Positions 18,201-25,860 of a stretch of DNA of 64,000 nucleotides are shown piece by piece. Numbering within the stretch: position 1 is the first letter of the stretch; every line of letters starts with the position of its first letter. The position numbers were made by a program, and so were the translations under genes. Origin of the DNA: Nibricoccus aquaticus (GTDB taxonomy: Bacteria > Verrucomicrobiota > Verrucomicrobiia > Opitutales > Opitutaceae); assembly GCF_002310495.1 (NCBI RefSeq), contig NZ_CP023344.1, positions 558,001 to 622,000 on the forward strand. The letters are read 5' to 3'. The notes beneath the pieces are model-generated. The model had not been told where the DNA came from. It saw only the letters and a program-made list of their open reading frames with translations, and ran no database searches.

Positions 18201-19247
18201 ATGTCCCTCCTCGCGCTCCGCCGCCAGCCCCTCGGCTTCGTCCTCCTCGCTCTCGTATTCGCCTTTTCCGGACGCCTCTCCGCCGAGCTTGTCTGGGCCT
18301 CCGACACCGGATGGAAAGTCGAGGGCGGCGTCCTCTCCGGCCTTGGGCCGACCGACAGCAAAAACGCGCTCGAGCTCATGAACAAAGCCCGCGCCGCCGA
18401 GGAACGCGAAAGCACCGGCTCCGCCATCCGCGCCTACAACAAGGTCGGCAAAAAATTCAGCAACTCCGTTTACGCCCCCGAGGCTCTCTACCGCTCCGCC
18501 AAGCTCCGCCTCACTCAGAAAAAATACAGCAAGGCGTTCGACACGTTCCAGAACGTCATCTCCCGCTACCCGAACACCCCGCGCTTCAACGAAATCATCG
18601 GCGAACAATACCGTATCGCCAGCGCCCTCCTCGACGGCGCCCGCGGCAAGTTTCTCTGGATCTTCCCCGGCTTCACCAACCGCGAAAAGTCTGTCGAGTA
18701 CTTCGAAGTCATCCTCTTCAACGCTCCCTACAGCGACTACGCTCCCCTCGCGTTGATGAATATCGCCCGCGCCCACCAGAAGTTCGACAACACCGATTAC
18801 GCGATCGATGCCCTCGACCGCCTCATCAACAACTACCCGCAAAGCGTCCTCACGCCCGACGCCTACCTCAAGCTCGCCCAGGCCCACGCCGGTCTCGTCG
18901 ATGGTCCCTACTACGACCAGGAATCCTCCCGTCAGGCCATCACCTACTTCGAGGATTTCATGATCCTCTACCCAAGCGACAACAACGTCGCCGATGCCGA
19001 AAAAGGCCTCTCCACGATGAAAAATGAACTCGCCGAGAGCAAAATGAAGATCGGCGACTTCTACTTCTACAAACGCGACAACTTCAAAGCTGCCCGCGTT
19101 CTCTACAACGAAGCCATCACCGCCTACCCCGACTCCGCCATCGCCGCCCGCGCCAAAGTCCGCCTCACCGAGGTCGTCGCCGCAGAGGAAAAAGCCGCCG
19201 CCAAAAACGCCGACCCCAAGAAGAAAAAACGCTTCTTCTTTTTCTGA
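18201..19247 (+). CDS. BamD-like TPR outer-membrane assembly protein
   Basis: The 348-residue exported protein carries tandem TPR-like repeats (AIRAYNKVGKKFSNSVYAPEALYRSA, AFDTFQNVISRYPNTPRFNE, AIDALDRLINNYPQSVLTPDA, FKAARVLYNEAITAYPDSAIAA). These match the BamD/YfiO family that partners BamA in beta-barrel insertion. BamD is normally a lipoprotein, but this signal peptide (residues 1-28, ending RLSA) has no lipobox cysteine. The C-terminus is a Lys run followed by RFFFF. It is translated just after fabH and ends at a strong terminator. It could instead be a generic periplasmic TPR scaffold. Confidence 0.8.
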   Translation: MSLLALRRQPLGFVLLALVFAFSGRLSAELVWASDTGWKVEGGVLSGLGPTDSKNALELMNKARAAEERESTGSAIRAYNKVGKKFSNSVYAPEALYRSAKLRLTQKKYSKAFDTFQNVISRYPNTPRFNEIIGEQYRIASALLDGARGKFLWIFPGFTNREKSVEYFEVILFNAPYSDYAPLALMNIARAHQKFDNTDYAIDALDRLINNYPQSVLTPDAYLKLAQAHAGLVDGPYYDQESSRQAITYFEDFMILYPSDNNVADAEKGLSTMKNELAESKMKIGDFYFYKRDNFKAARVLYNEAITAYPDSAIAARAKVRLTEVVAAEEKAAAKNADPKKKKRFFFF

Positions 19248-19280
19248 GCCGGCTCCCCTTCGTTCACGGACCCTCTCAAA

Positions 19281-19308
19281 ACGCGCCCCAGCCGGGGCGC
19301 GTTTTTTA
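19281..19308 (+). terminator. Rho-independent terminator of the rpmF-to-bamD unit
   Basis: The 9-bp stem ACGCGCCCC/GGGGCGCGT with loop AGCC is followed by TTTTTTATT. It separates the BamD-like gene from the LptE-like gene. Confidence 0.93.
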
Positions 19309-19416
19309 TTGGCCACTCCAGTCCTCCTCTTCCCCGCCATCATCCACCGCATTCTCCAATCGCCCGAAAAAAATCCGTGCTCATCCGCGTCATCCGTGGT
19401 CAATCTCCCCCCGCTC

Positions 19417-19944
19417 ATGCGCCCCTTCCTCGCCGCACTCCTCCTGCCCGTCCTCTTCTTCACCGGCTGCTCGCACTACCAGCTCGGCACTGAAGGCAAA
19501 CTCACCTTCACCCGCCTCTATATCGCTCCGGTCGAAAACACCGCCGCCCTCCCCCAGGCCGCCGCCGTATTCTCCACTCAACTTCGCGACGCTTTCCTCC
19601 GCGATAGCCGCGTCGTCCTCGTCAACTCCTCTGACCAGGCCGATGCCACCCTCACCGTCTCCCTCGCCCAACTCACCCGTGGCGTCGCCACCGCCCGCCC
19701 AGACGACACCGGTCTCACCCGCAAATTTGAGATCACCGTCCACGCCCTCTGCACCCTCCGCGACAACCGCACCCACGCCGCCCTCTTCGAAAAACGCCCC
19801 GTCAACGCCACGCGCCAGCTTTTCACTACACCGTCTCCCTACGTGAACGAAAGCGACCAGCTCCAGGCCGAGTACAACCTCATGCCCCAGCTCGCCACCG
19901 CCCTCGCCGACCGCATCGCCCACACCGTCCTCGACGTCTGGTAA
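19417..19944 (+). CDS. LptE-like LPS-assembly lipoprotein
   Basis: The 175-residue lipoprotein has a signal peptide with lipobox LFFTGC and Cys18 as the predicted lipidated residue, then HYQLGTEGKLTFTRLYIAPVEN. It resembles the LptE/RlpB family that plugs the LptD barrel and delivers LPS to the surface. The ATG at 19417 is used because earlier starts would bury the signal peptide. Sequence between the terminator and this start contains a motif common in verrucomicrobial intergenic DNA (CATCCGCGTCATCCGTGGT at 19386-19404). LptD is not in the window. Confidence 0.75.
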   Translation: MRPFLAALLLPVLFFTGCSHYQLGTEGKLTFTRLYIAPVENTAALPQAAAVFSTQLRDAFLRDSRVVLVNSSDQADATLTVSLAQLTRGVATARPDDTGLTRKFEITVHALCTLRDNRTHAALFEKRPVNATRQLFTTPSPYVNESDQLQAEYNLMPQLATALADRIAHTVLDVW

Positions 19945-19958
19945 TCCGCCATCCCGCT

Positions 19959-19979
19959 CTCAACTCTCAGCTCTCAACT
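19959..19979 (+). repeat. Dispersed CTCAAC/CTCAGC repeat, copy 1
   Basis: A 21-base run of CTCAACTCTCAG-type sequence between the lptE-like gene and rpe recurs exactly at 42128-42148 inside the SNF2 helicase gene. Confidence 0.7.
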
Positions 19980-20009
19980 TTCCTCCTCCGCCCCCCGCCC
20001 GCCGCCTCC

Positions 20010-20669
20010 ATGTACGCTCACGCTCCCATCCTGACGCCCTCCATTCTCGCCGGCGACCACGCCAACCTCGCCGCGAGCGCCGCCATCGTCGCGCAGCTCG
20101 GCCTCAAATGGATCCACCTCGACATCATGGACGGCCATTTCGTCCCCAATCTTTCCTTCGGTCCGCAAACCGTCGCCGCCCTCCGCAAAAACTCCAAACT
20201 CTTCTTCGACGTTCACCTGATGCTCAGCGAACCCCACCGCTACATCGAGGCCTTCGCCAAAGCTGGCGCCAACCTCATCAGCGTCCACATCGAGCCCGCC
20301 TACGACCACGTCGCCACCCTCGCCCGCATCCGCGAACTCGGCTGCCAGCGCGGCATCGTCCTCAACCCAGGCACCCCCGCCTCCGCCATCGAGCACCTCC
20401 TCGACCAGGTCGAACTCGTCCTCGTCATGACCGTGCAGCCCGGCTTCGGCGGACAATCCTTCCGCCGCGATCAACTCGAGAAAATCGCCCGCCTCTCCGC
20501 TCTCCGCAAAGAACGCGGCCTCAACTTCCGCCTCGAAGTCGACGGCGGCATCGACCTCGCCACCGGCGCCGAATGCCGTGCCGCAGGAGCGGATACCTTC
20601 GTCGCCGGCACCTCCTTCTTCAACGCCCCCGACCGCGCCGCCTACGCCGCCACGATCGCCGCTTGGTAG
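20010..20669 (+). CDS. rpe: Ribulose-phosphate 3-epimerase
   Basis: The 219-residue TIM-barrel enzyme interconverts ribulose-5-phosphate and xylulose-5-phosphate in the pentose phosphate pathway. Active-site and metal residues are visible: H36 and D38 (HLDIMDGHFVPN), H69 (FDVHLM) and D178 (EVDGGI). The phosphate loop MTVQPGFGGQSF is also present. It stands alone on the plus strand and converges with the ABC genes to its right. Confidence 0.97.
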   Translation: MYAHAPILTPSILAGDHANLAASAAIVAQLGLKWIHLDIMDGHFVPNLSFGPQTVAALRKNSKLFFDVHLMLSEPHRYIEAFAKAGANLISVHIEPAYDHVATLARIRELGCQRGIVLNPGTPASAIEHLLDQVELVLVMTVQPGFGGQSFRRDQLEKIARLSALRKERGLNFRLEVDGGIDLATGAECRAAGADTFVAGTSFFNAPDRAAYAATIAAW

Positions 20670-20705
20670 GGCCTGCGCTCGCGCAGCGCCGCTGCTCCGT
20701 CGGAC

Positions 20706-20724
20706 CGGCACTTAGCAAGTGCCG
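20706..20724. repeat. Short palindrome between rpe and the ABC genes
   Basis: CGGCACTT-AGC-AAGTGCCG forms a perfect 8-bp hairpin with a 3-base loop. No T-run follows on either strand, so it is more like a REP-type element than an intrinsic terminator. It could still act at the 3' ends of the two convergent units. Confidence 0.6.
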
Positions 20725-20750
20725 TCCTTAGCCTTCACACCGCTCGCTCT

Positions 20751-22376
20751 TCACCGCCCACCGCGCTTCGCCATCGCCTCCGCCCGCAGATACTGCGCGC
20801 GGAAATGCTCCCCCAGCTCCTTCGCCAGCCGGATCTCGTCCGCTTTGTTCTTCGCATTGATAGCCGCCTTAATCCTCCCACCCGTCTCTTCATAGTTCAC
20901 CGCCGACAGCTCCTGCATCACCGTCAGCGCATCCTCAGGCATCCCCGCCGCGATGATCGCCCGCCACGCCGACGACAGCTCCTGGTGCGTATCCAGACAC
21001 ATGACGCGGATCACAAACGACATCTCGCGAAACAGATTCCCCGTCCACGCCGTCCGATAAACCAGCTGCTCCGCCGTCGCGAACGGCTGATCCGCTGGAT
21101 CGCTCCGCAACGCCTTCAAGCTCTCGTCCGCATAAAAATCCCGCCGCACCGGCAGCCGCCTCAGCGCAAACCGCTCCGGCCCGCCCGCCACACCCGGCTT
21201 TAGATTCCACAGCTTCTGCCCCTCCATCGACAGCACGTACTCGATGAACGCCTCCGCCGCCGCCCGGTTCTTCGCCCCGCGCATCAACGCGATCGGGTCC
21301 ACCGAACTCACCGTCCCGCCCACCGGCGAAAAATACGCCACCCGCCCCGGTCCGTCGCGCCGCACCACCGCTTCCTCCTGCTGGCGCCCGTAGAAATCGA
21401 TGCACATCCCCGCCGCCGAGTTTCCCTGCGCCACATCGATCGGCGGCTTCTGCGACGTGTCCGTGAAATACCGTGCGTTCGCCCCGATCACCTGCATGAG
21501 CCGCATTCCCGCGGTCCAACCTTCGCTCACCGCCCGCGCCTCGATCTTCTTCAACTCCCCCGCATCGCTCGTCGGACTTTCCGCCATCAGCGCGACCAGC
21601 CGCTTCTGCATCTGCTGCTGGATCACATTTTCAAACGCCTTCGCGATCGACCCGCTCTTCGTCGGATCGGCCAGAGCCACTTCACCCACCAGCTTCGGAT
21701 TCTTCAAATCGTCCCACTGCTTCGGCGGCTCCACCCCCAGCCGCTTCAACGCATCCAGATTCGTCAACACGCCGTAGCTGCTCAGAACCGCCCCGATCCA
21801 CCGCCCCTGCCGGTCCCAATACTGCTCGCCCGCAAACTCGTACGGGATCACGTCGTCCCGAAACCACTCCGGATACTTCTTCATGATCGTGCTCTCCACA
21901 ATCCGCCCCGCCTGCGCCTGTTTAATAAAATCGTACGTCCCACCCCCGAAAAACACATCGATCCCGCAACTCACTTCCGAATTCATGAACGCCTCCCGCG
22001 CCTCCTTCAGTTCTGCGCGCGCATCCGCCGGCAACCGGTGATTCTGAAACGCCGCCTGCACATCGCTGCTCCACTTCCGCCCGAGCTTCTTCGTCCAGTG
22101 CAACTCGAACGCCGCCGTGTATTCACCTTCCAAGAACCGCGCGATCTCACTCGTCCCGCCGATCACGCGCCAGTCCAGCGCCACGACTTTGCCTGTCTTC
22201 TTTTTGTACCACTCGCGAAACCCCACGCCGAACTCATGCCGCAACGCCTCGTTGTGCGGCGTGATCAAGACCAGCGTCTCATCCGCCCGCTCGCGCTCCG
22301 CCTTCTTCGGCCGTAGCACAAACGGCAGCGCCACCACCGCGATCAAGGTGAAGATGATGATAAATCGTTTGGCCAT
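20751..22376 (-). CDS. ABC transporter extracellular solute-binding protein (iron(III)-type)
   Basis: The 541-residue protein begins with an uncleaved-looking hydrophobic anchor (MAKRFIIIFTLIAVVALPFVL). A class-1/6 binding fold follows: ETLVLITPHNEALRHEFGVGFREWYKKKTG, CGIDVFFGGGTYDFIKQAQAGRI, QYWDRQGRWIGAVLSSYGVLTN, WDDLKNPKLVGEVALADPTKSGS. These are features of FbpA/FutA-like ferric or related binding proteins, but about 200 residues longer, with a C-terminal alpha-helical extension. It follows the ATPase gene by 36 bases. No permease gene accompanies the pair. Substrate is not determined. Confidence 0.85.
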   Translation of the reverse strand: MAKRFIIIFTLIAVVALPFVLRPKKAERERADETLVLITPHNEALRHEFGVGFREWYKKKTGKVVALDWRVIGGTSEIARFLEGEYTAAFELHWTKKLGRKWSSDVQAAFQNHRLPADARAELKEAREAFMNSEVSCGIDVFFGGGTYDFIKQAQAGRIVESTIMKKYPEWFRDDVIPYEFAGEQYWDRQGRWIGAVLSSYGVLTNLDALKRLGVEPPKQWDDLKNPKLVGEVALADPTKSGSIAKAFENVIQQQMQKRLVALMAESPTSDAGELKKIEARAVSEGWTAGMRLMQVIGANARYFTDTSQKPPIDVAQGNSAAGMCIDFYGRQQEEAVVRRDGPGRVAYFSPVGGTVSSVDPIALMRGAKNRAAAEAFIEYVLSMEGQKLWNLKPGVAGGPERFALRRLPVRRDFYADESLKALRSDPADQPFATAEQLVYRTAWTGNLFREMSFVIRVMCLDTHQELSSAWRAIIAAGMPEDALTVMQELSAVNYEETGGRIKAAINAKNKADEIRLAKELGEHFRAQYLRAEAMAKRGGR

Positions 22377-22412
22377 CGCGACTGCGCCGGACTCCGCCCG
22401 GCGTGATTGGGT

Positions 22413-23489
22413 TTAGTCCAGCAACACCACCACGTCATCGACCTCCGCGCTCGCGTACAACGCCTTCTCCGTCGAGCGCCCCACGAAGCGCGGATTCAGT
22501 TCGTAGATCTTGAGCGCCTCGCCGCCCCTCGCAGGCACGAACGCGTACTGCGCCACTTCGCCGAGGTAAACCGCCTCGCCGATTTTTCCCGCCACGCAGT
22601 TCACATCGCGCGTCTCGCCGCCCAGCCGCCAGCACTCCGGCCGGATAGACACCGTCACTTCGGCACCGACCGCCGGCATCCGCGCCGGATCACCCAGCAG
22701 CCCTTCAAACCGCCCGATCGCCGTCTCCACAAAAATATGCCCCCCTTCGACGCCCTTCACCGTGCCCGGAATAAAATCCGTCTCCCCGATAAAATGCGCC
22801 ACCGTCTTCCGCGTCGGCCGCCGGTAAACTTCCCGCGGCGTTCCCACCTGCAAGATGTGTCCGCTCTCCAGAATCGCCATGCGATCCGAGATCGACAGCG
22901 CCTCCTTCTGATCGTGCGTCACATAAACCGTCGTCAGGTTGAACTCCTTGCACACCCGCCGGATTTCCGTGCGCATCTCCAATCGCAGCTTCGCATCGAG
23001 ATTCGACAACGGTTCATCGAGCAACAAACACCGCGGCCTGATCACCAGCGCCCGCGCCAGCGCCACACGCTGCTGCTGCCCGCCCGAAAGTTGATTCGGC
23101 TTCCGCTCCGCATACTGCCCCATCCGCACCGACTCCAGCGCCTCGCCCACCCGTGTCTTGATCTCCGCCTTGGGCACCTTCCGCTCCTCCAACCCAAAAG
23201 CCACATTCTGCGCCACGCTCATATGCGGCCAGAGCGCATAGCTCTGAAACATCATCCCCGTATTCCGCTTGTGCGGCTCCAGTCGCGTCACCTCGTCCTC
23301 GCCAAATAAAATACTGCCCTCTTCCGGGATATAAAACCCCGCGATGCTCCGCAGCAGCGTCGTCTTCCCGCAACCGCTCGGCCCTAGCAGGAAAAACAGC
23401 TCTCCCGGCCGGATGGTCAGATCGAGTCCGTGCAAAGCGACAGTGCTGCCGAAACGCTTGGTGAGATTCTGGATGCGGATCGAAATCAT
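22413..23489 (-). CDS. ABC transporter ATP-binding protein with TOBE domain (FbpC/PotA-type)
   Basis: The 358-residue ATPase has Walker A GPSGCGKTT (about 36-44), signature LSGGQQQR, Walker B CLLLDEPLSNLD, the switch motif VYVTHDQKEAL and a C-terminal TOBE region (about 240-350). It is of the iron(III)/spermidine/sulfate importer class. It is the first gene of a two-gene unit, divergent from hpt. The missing membrane subunit must be encoded elsewhere or lost. Confidence 0.94.
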   Translation of the reverse strand: MISIRIQNLTKRFGSTVALHGLDLTIRPGELFFLLGPSGCGKTTLLRSIAGFYIPEEGSILFGEDEVTRLEPHKRNTGMMFQSYALWPHMSVAQNVAFGLEERKVPKAEIKTRVGEALESVRMGQYAERKPNQLSGGQQQRVALARALVIRPRCLLLDEPLSNLDAKLRLEMRTEIRRVCKEFNLTTVYVTHDQKEALSISDRMAILESGHILQVGTPREVYRRPTRKTVAHFIGETDFIPGTVKGVEGGHIFVETAIGRFEGLLGDPARMPAVGAEVTVSIRPECWRLGGETRDVNCVAGKIGEAVYLGEVAQYAFVPARGGEALKIYELNPRFVGRSTEKALYASAEVDDVVVLLD

Positions 23490-23615
23490 GCCTCGGACGA
23501 AGAGCGCGGAAGCAAGATTTCAGCCACCGATGAGTCAAAGGAATAAACCCTGCTAAGCAGGCGTAAGCTGTTGCGAAACCAACACCCGCTTTCATAAACT
23601 CTTTCATTCTTTTCC

Positions 23616-24194
23616 ATGCCTAAAGCCACTCTCACACGTCCCGCTCACGCCGACCTTGAAACCGTCCTCGTGTCGGAGACCGCCATCAAAAACCGCCTCA
23701 AAAAACTCGGCGCCGAGATCTCCGCCGTCTACGGCAAGGAAGAGATCACCGTCGTCGCCATCATCAACGGCGCCATCCTCTTCACCGCCGACCTTCTCCG
23801 CCAGATCTCCAACCCCGTCCGCCTCGATTGCATCCGCGTCTCCAGCTACCGCAACGAAACCAAATCCCACGGCAAACCGAAGCTCCTTCACAGCCTCTCG
23901 CTCGATCTCACCAACCGTCACGTCCTCCTCATCGACGACATCCTCGACACCGGCAAAACGCTCTCCGTTGTCGTCGACATCATCAAGAAACTGAAGCCCG
24001 CCAGCGTCCGCACCTGCGTGCTCCTGGATAAAAAAGGCCGCCGCGAAGTCGACTTCACCGCCGACCTCGTCGGCTTCGAAATCCCCGACAAATTCGTCGT
24101 CGGCTACGGCCTCGATTTCGCCGAACGCTACCGCAACCTTCCCTGCATCGGCGTCCTCAAGCCCACCCTCCAAAATCCCCCCGAGTGGGCCTGA
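23616..24194 (+). CDS. hpt: Hypoxanthine phosphoribosyltransferase
   Basis: The 192-residue type I PRTase converts hypoxanthine or guanine plus PRPP to IMP or GMP. The PRPP loop is [14 protein letters not shown] (residues 103-116); [17 protein letters not shown] and [19 protein letters not shown] complete the family signature. With the adenine deaminase at 5262 it gives a route from adenine to IMP. Confidence 0.95.
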   Translation: MPKATLTRPAHADLETVLVSETAIKNRLKKLGAEISAVYGKEEITVVAIINGAILFTADLLRQISNPVRLDCIRVSSYRNETKSHGKPKLLHSLSLDLTNRHVLLIDDILDTGKTLSVVVDIIKKLKPASVRTCVLLDKKGRREVDFTADLVGFEIPDKFVVGYGLDFAERYRNLPCIGVLKPTLQNPPEWA

Positions 24195-24197
24195 CAC

Positions 24198-24222
24198 CTG
24201 GGAGCGCCGACGTCCCCGTCGG
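24198..24222 (+). repeat. 25-bp palindromic repeat, copy 1
   Basis: Starts CTGGGAGCG and contains the hairpin CCGACG-TCCC-CGTCGG. Identical 25-base copies lie at 40286-40310 and 44207-44231. This one starts three bases after the hpt stop codon. Confidence 0.85.
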
Positions 24223-24289
24223 CCTTTCCGAGTGAAGCCCCATCCGCCAACGGCAATCTCTTCGTTCCCTTCTGTAGAAATTCCGAGGC

Positions 24290-25120
24290 TCACTCCCGCC
24301 GCATAAACGCCTCCACCGCCTGCTCCAGAGGCAGCGTTTTCCCCGCCTTCACCAGCGCCGCGTTAAACTGCTGAAACGGCAGTATGTGAAACGCCGCCGT
24401 CTCCACCTCGCGCATGAACAACCGAGCAATCGGCCCGGCTTTCTCCACATACTCGCTCTCCCTCGCTCGCCTCAACGTCGCCGCCACATCGTACGCCACC
24501 GCATGATGCTCCAATCTCCACTCCGAGCCTGAACCGCCCCGCCGCTCCACCACCGCAAACTGCGCCTTCACGGTCCCGTCCAGCGCCAGCCCCACCGATC
24601 CCGTCGTCACAATCCGCCGCTCTCCCCAAAGCCGAACGCCCGCATAGTGATTGTGCCCGCGCACGATCCACTTCTCCGCAAAGCCCGTAAACATCGGCGC
24701 AATCTCCGCATCGCTCGTGTAGGGAAAAATCAAATCCGTGTCGTTCCGCGCCGAGCCATGCACGAATAACACATCGTCCGCCCCCGCGATTTTCAACGTG
24801 CCCGGCAACGCCGCCAGCTCCCGCCGGTTCGCCTCGCCCAGCTGCGCAGCCGCCCACTGCACCGGCCCGAACTGCCGCGAACTCCACTCCGGCTTTGCCC
24901 GCTCCGTCCCCAGATCGAAAACGTAACGCTCGTGATTCCCCCGCAGCACCGGACACCCCAGCGCCTTCACCCGTTCCCAACACGCCAGCGAATCCGGCGC
25001 ACCCACCACGATGTCGCCCGCCACCACCAACTGATCCACTTCCAATAACGCCATCCGCTCCAACGCCGCTTCGAGCGCCGCCAGGTTTCCATGAATATCC
25101 GCCAGAATTGCGATGCGCAT
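24290..25120 (-). CDS. Metallophosphoesterase (calcineurin-like)
   Basis: The 276-residue cytoplasmic phosphoesterase has dimetal motifs ILADIHGNLAALEAAL (residues 4-19), VVAGDIV, LRGNHERYV, FVHGSARND and RGHNHYAG. These follow the order of the calcineurin-like family; the closest group is the YfcE/ApaH-like single-domain type. The start at 25120 places the first motif at the N-terminus; the frame is open to 25156. The substrate is unknown. Confidence 0.9.
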   Translation of the reverse strand: MRIAILADIHGNLAALEAALERMALLEVDQLVVAGDIVVGAPDSLACWERVKALGCPVLRGNHERYVFDLGTERAKPEWSSRQFGPVQWAAAQLGEANRRELAALPGTLKIAGADDVLFVHGSARNDTDLIFPYTSDAEIAPMFTGFAEKWIVRGHNHYAGVRLWGERRIVTTGSVGLALDGTVKAQFAVVERRGGSGSEWRLEHHAVAYDVAATLRRARESEYVEKAGPIARLFMREVETAAFHILPFQQFNAALVKAGKTLPLEQAVEAFMRRE

Positions 25121-25161
25121 CCCGCGACTGCTGCCCGCCAACCCCCGGCGCATCAACCCGC

Positions 25162-25195
25162 AAAAAAACCGGCGCGGGCCGCAGCCCGCACCGGT
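25162..25195 (-). terminator. Terminator of the glycine-zipper gene
   Basis: A 12-bp stem with one mismatch (25168-25179 with 25184-25195, loop 25180-25183) is followed by seven T on the minus strand. Confidence 0.85.
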
Positions 25196-25241
25196 CCGAC
25201 GTTTTTCTCTTACGGGCGGCCGTTAAAAGACCGCCAGGCAT

Positions 25242-25748
25242 TTACCGGCGACCGCCACCGTACCCGGGGCCCACATACACGACCCGGTCGTTGTTATAGT
25301 GATGCCGCGTGGAATGACGGACCACCGTGCGACGATCGTGATGATGTCCGTGCGAGTGGACCACCACACGACGCGGAGGACACGGATCAACCACAACTAC
25401 CCGCCGCGGCGGATCGCAACGCGGCGGCGCCACCACCACCACACGCGTCGGAGCCGGCCGGCAGACCGGCTCATAACGCTGCGACGTCTCATAATAAATC
25501 GGCGCCTGCGGCACCGGCGGCGCATACGAGCGATCATAGTTCGAAGGCACCGTCGCCGCGCTCCAGAGCGCGCCTGCGGCCGCACCGATCAACGCGCCCT
25601 CCAGGGGTTTGTCGTTGTTTTCCCCGATGACCGCACCGGCGATGCTGCCGACCAAAATATTCCGAGCAGTTTGAGGCTGAAAAACTTGCGCTCCGGCCGA
25701 AGCAACCAGGCCGGTCACGCAGGTGAGCGAAAGCAATAGTGTTTTCAT
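25242..25748 (-). CDS. Exported glycine-zipper protein with Val/Arg/His-rich tail
   Basis: The 168-residue protein has a signal peptide (to about residue 20, SAGAQ). A glycine-zipper segment follows (ILVGSIAGAVIG...ALIGAAAGALW, about 31-62), which can insert in or pack against membranes. The tail is Pro/Tyr-rich, with repeated VVVV blocks alternating with PPR and a cluster HSHGHHHDRR. Histidine clusters can bind metal, but no function is known. It is a single gene with its own terminator. Confidence 0.8.
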   Translation of the reverse strand: MKTLLLSLTCVTGLVASAGAQVFQPQTARNILVGSIAGAVIGENNDKPLEGALIGAAAGALWSAATVPSNYDRSYAPPVPQAPIYYETSQRYEPVCRPAPTRVVVVAPPRCDPPRRVVVVDPCPPRRVVVHSHGHHHDRRTVVRHSTRHHYNNDRVVYVGPGYGGGRR

Positions 25749-25860
25749 ACGGGAGCTAAGACGCCCATCCGGATAAAAAAGTTATCGCTGCGCATCTTTT
25801 TCCGAAAATCAGGGAACCTGATACACCGCCTCCGGCGGATTTACCGCCGTCGCCGACGAT

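Noticed and set aside
17093-18427. 444-residue open frame antisense to fabH
   Set aside because: It spans the plsX-fabH junction on the wrong strand and has no recognisable domain.
20706-20724. The 8-bp palindrome as an intrinsic terminator of rpe
   Set aside because: No run of T follows on either strand; listed as a palindromic repeat instead.
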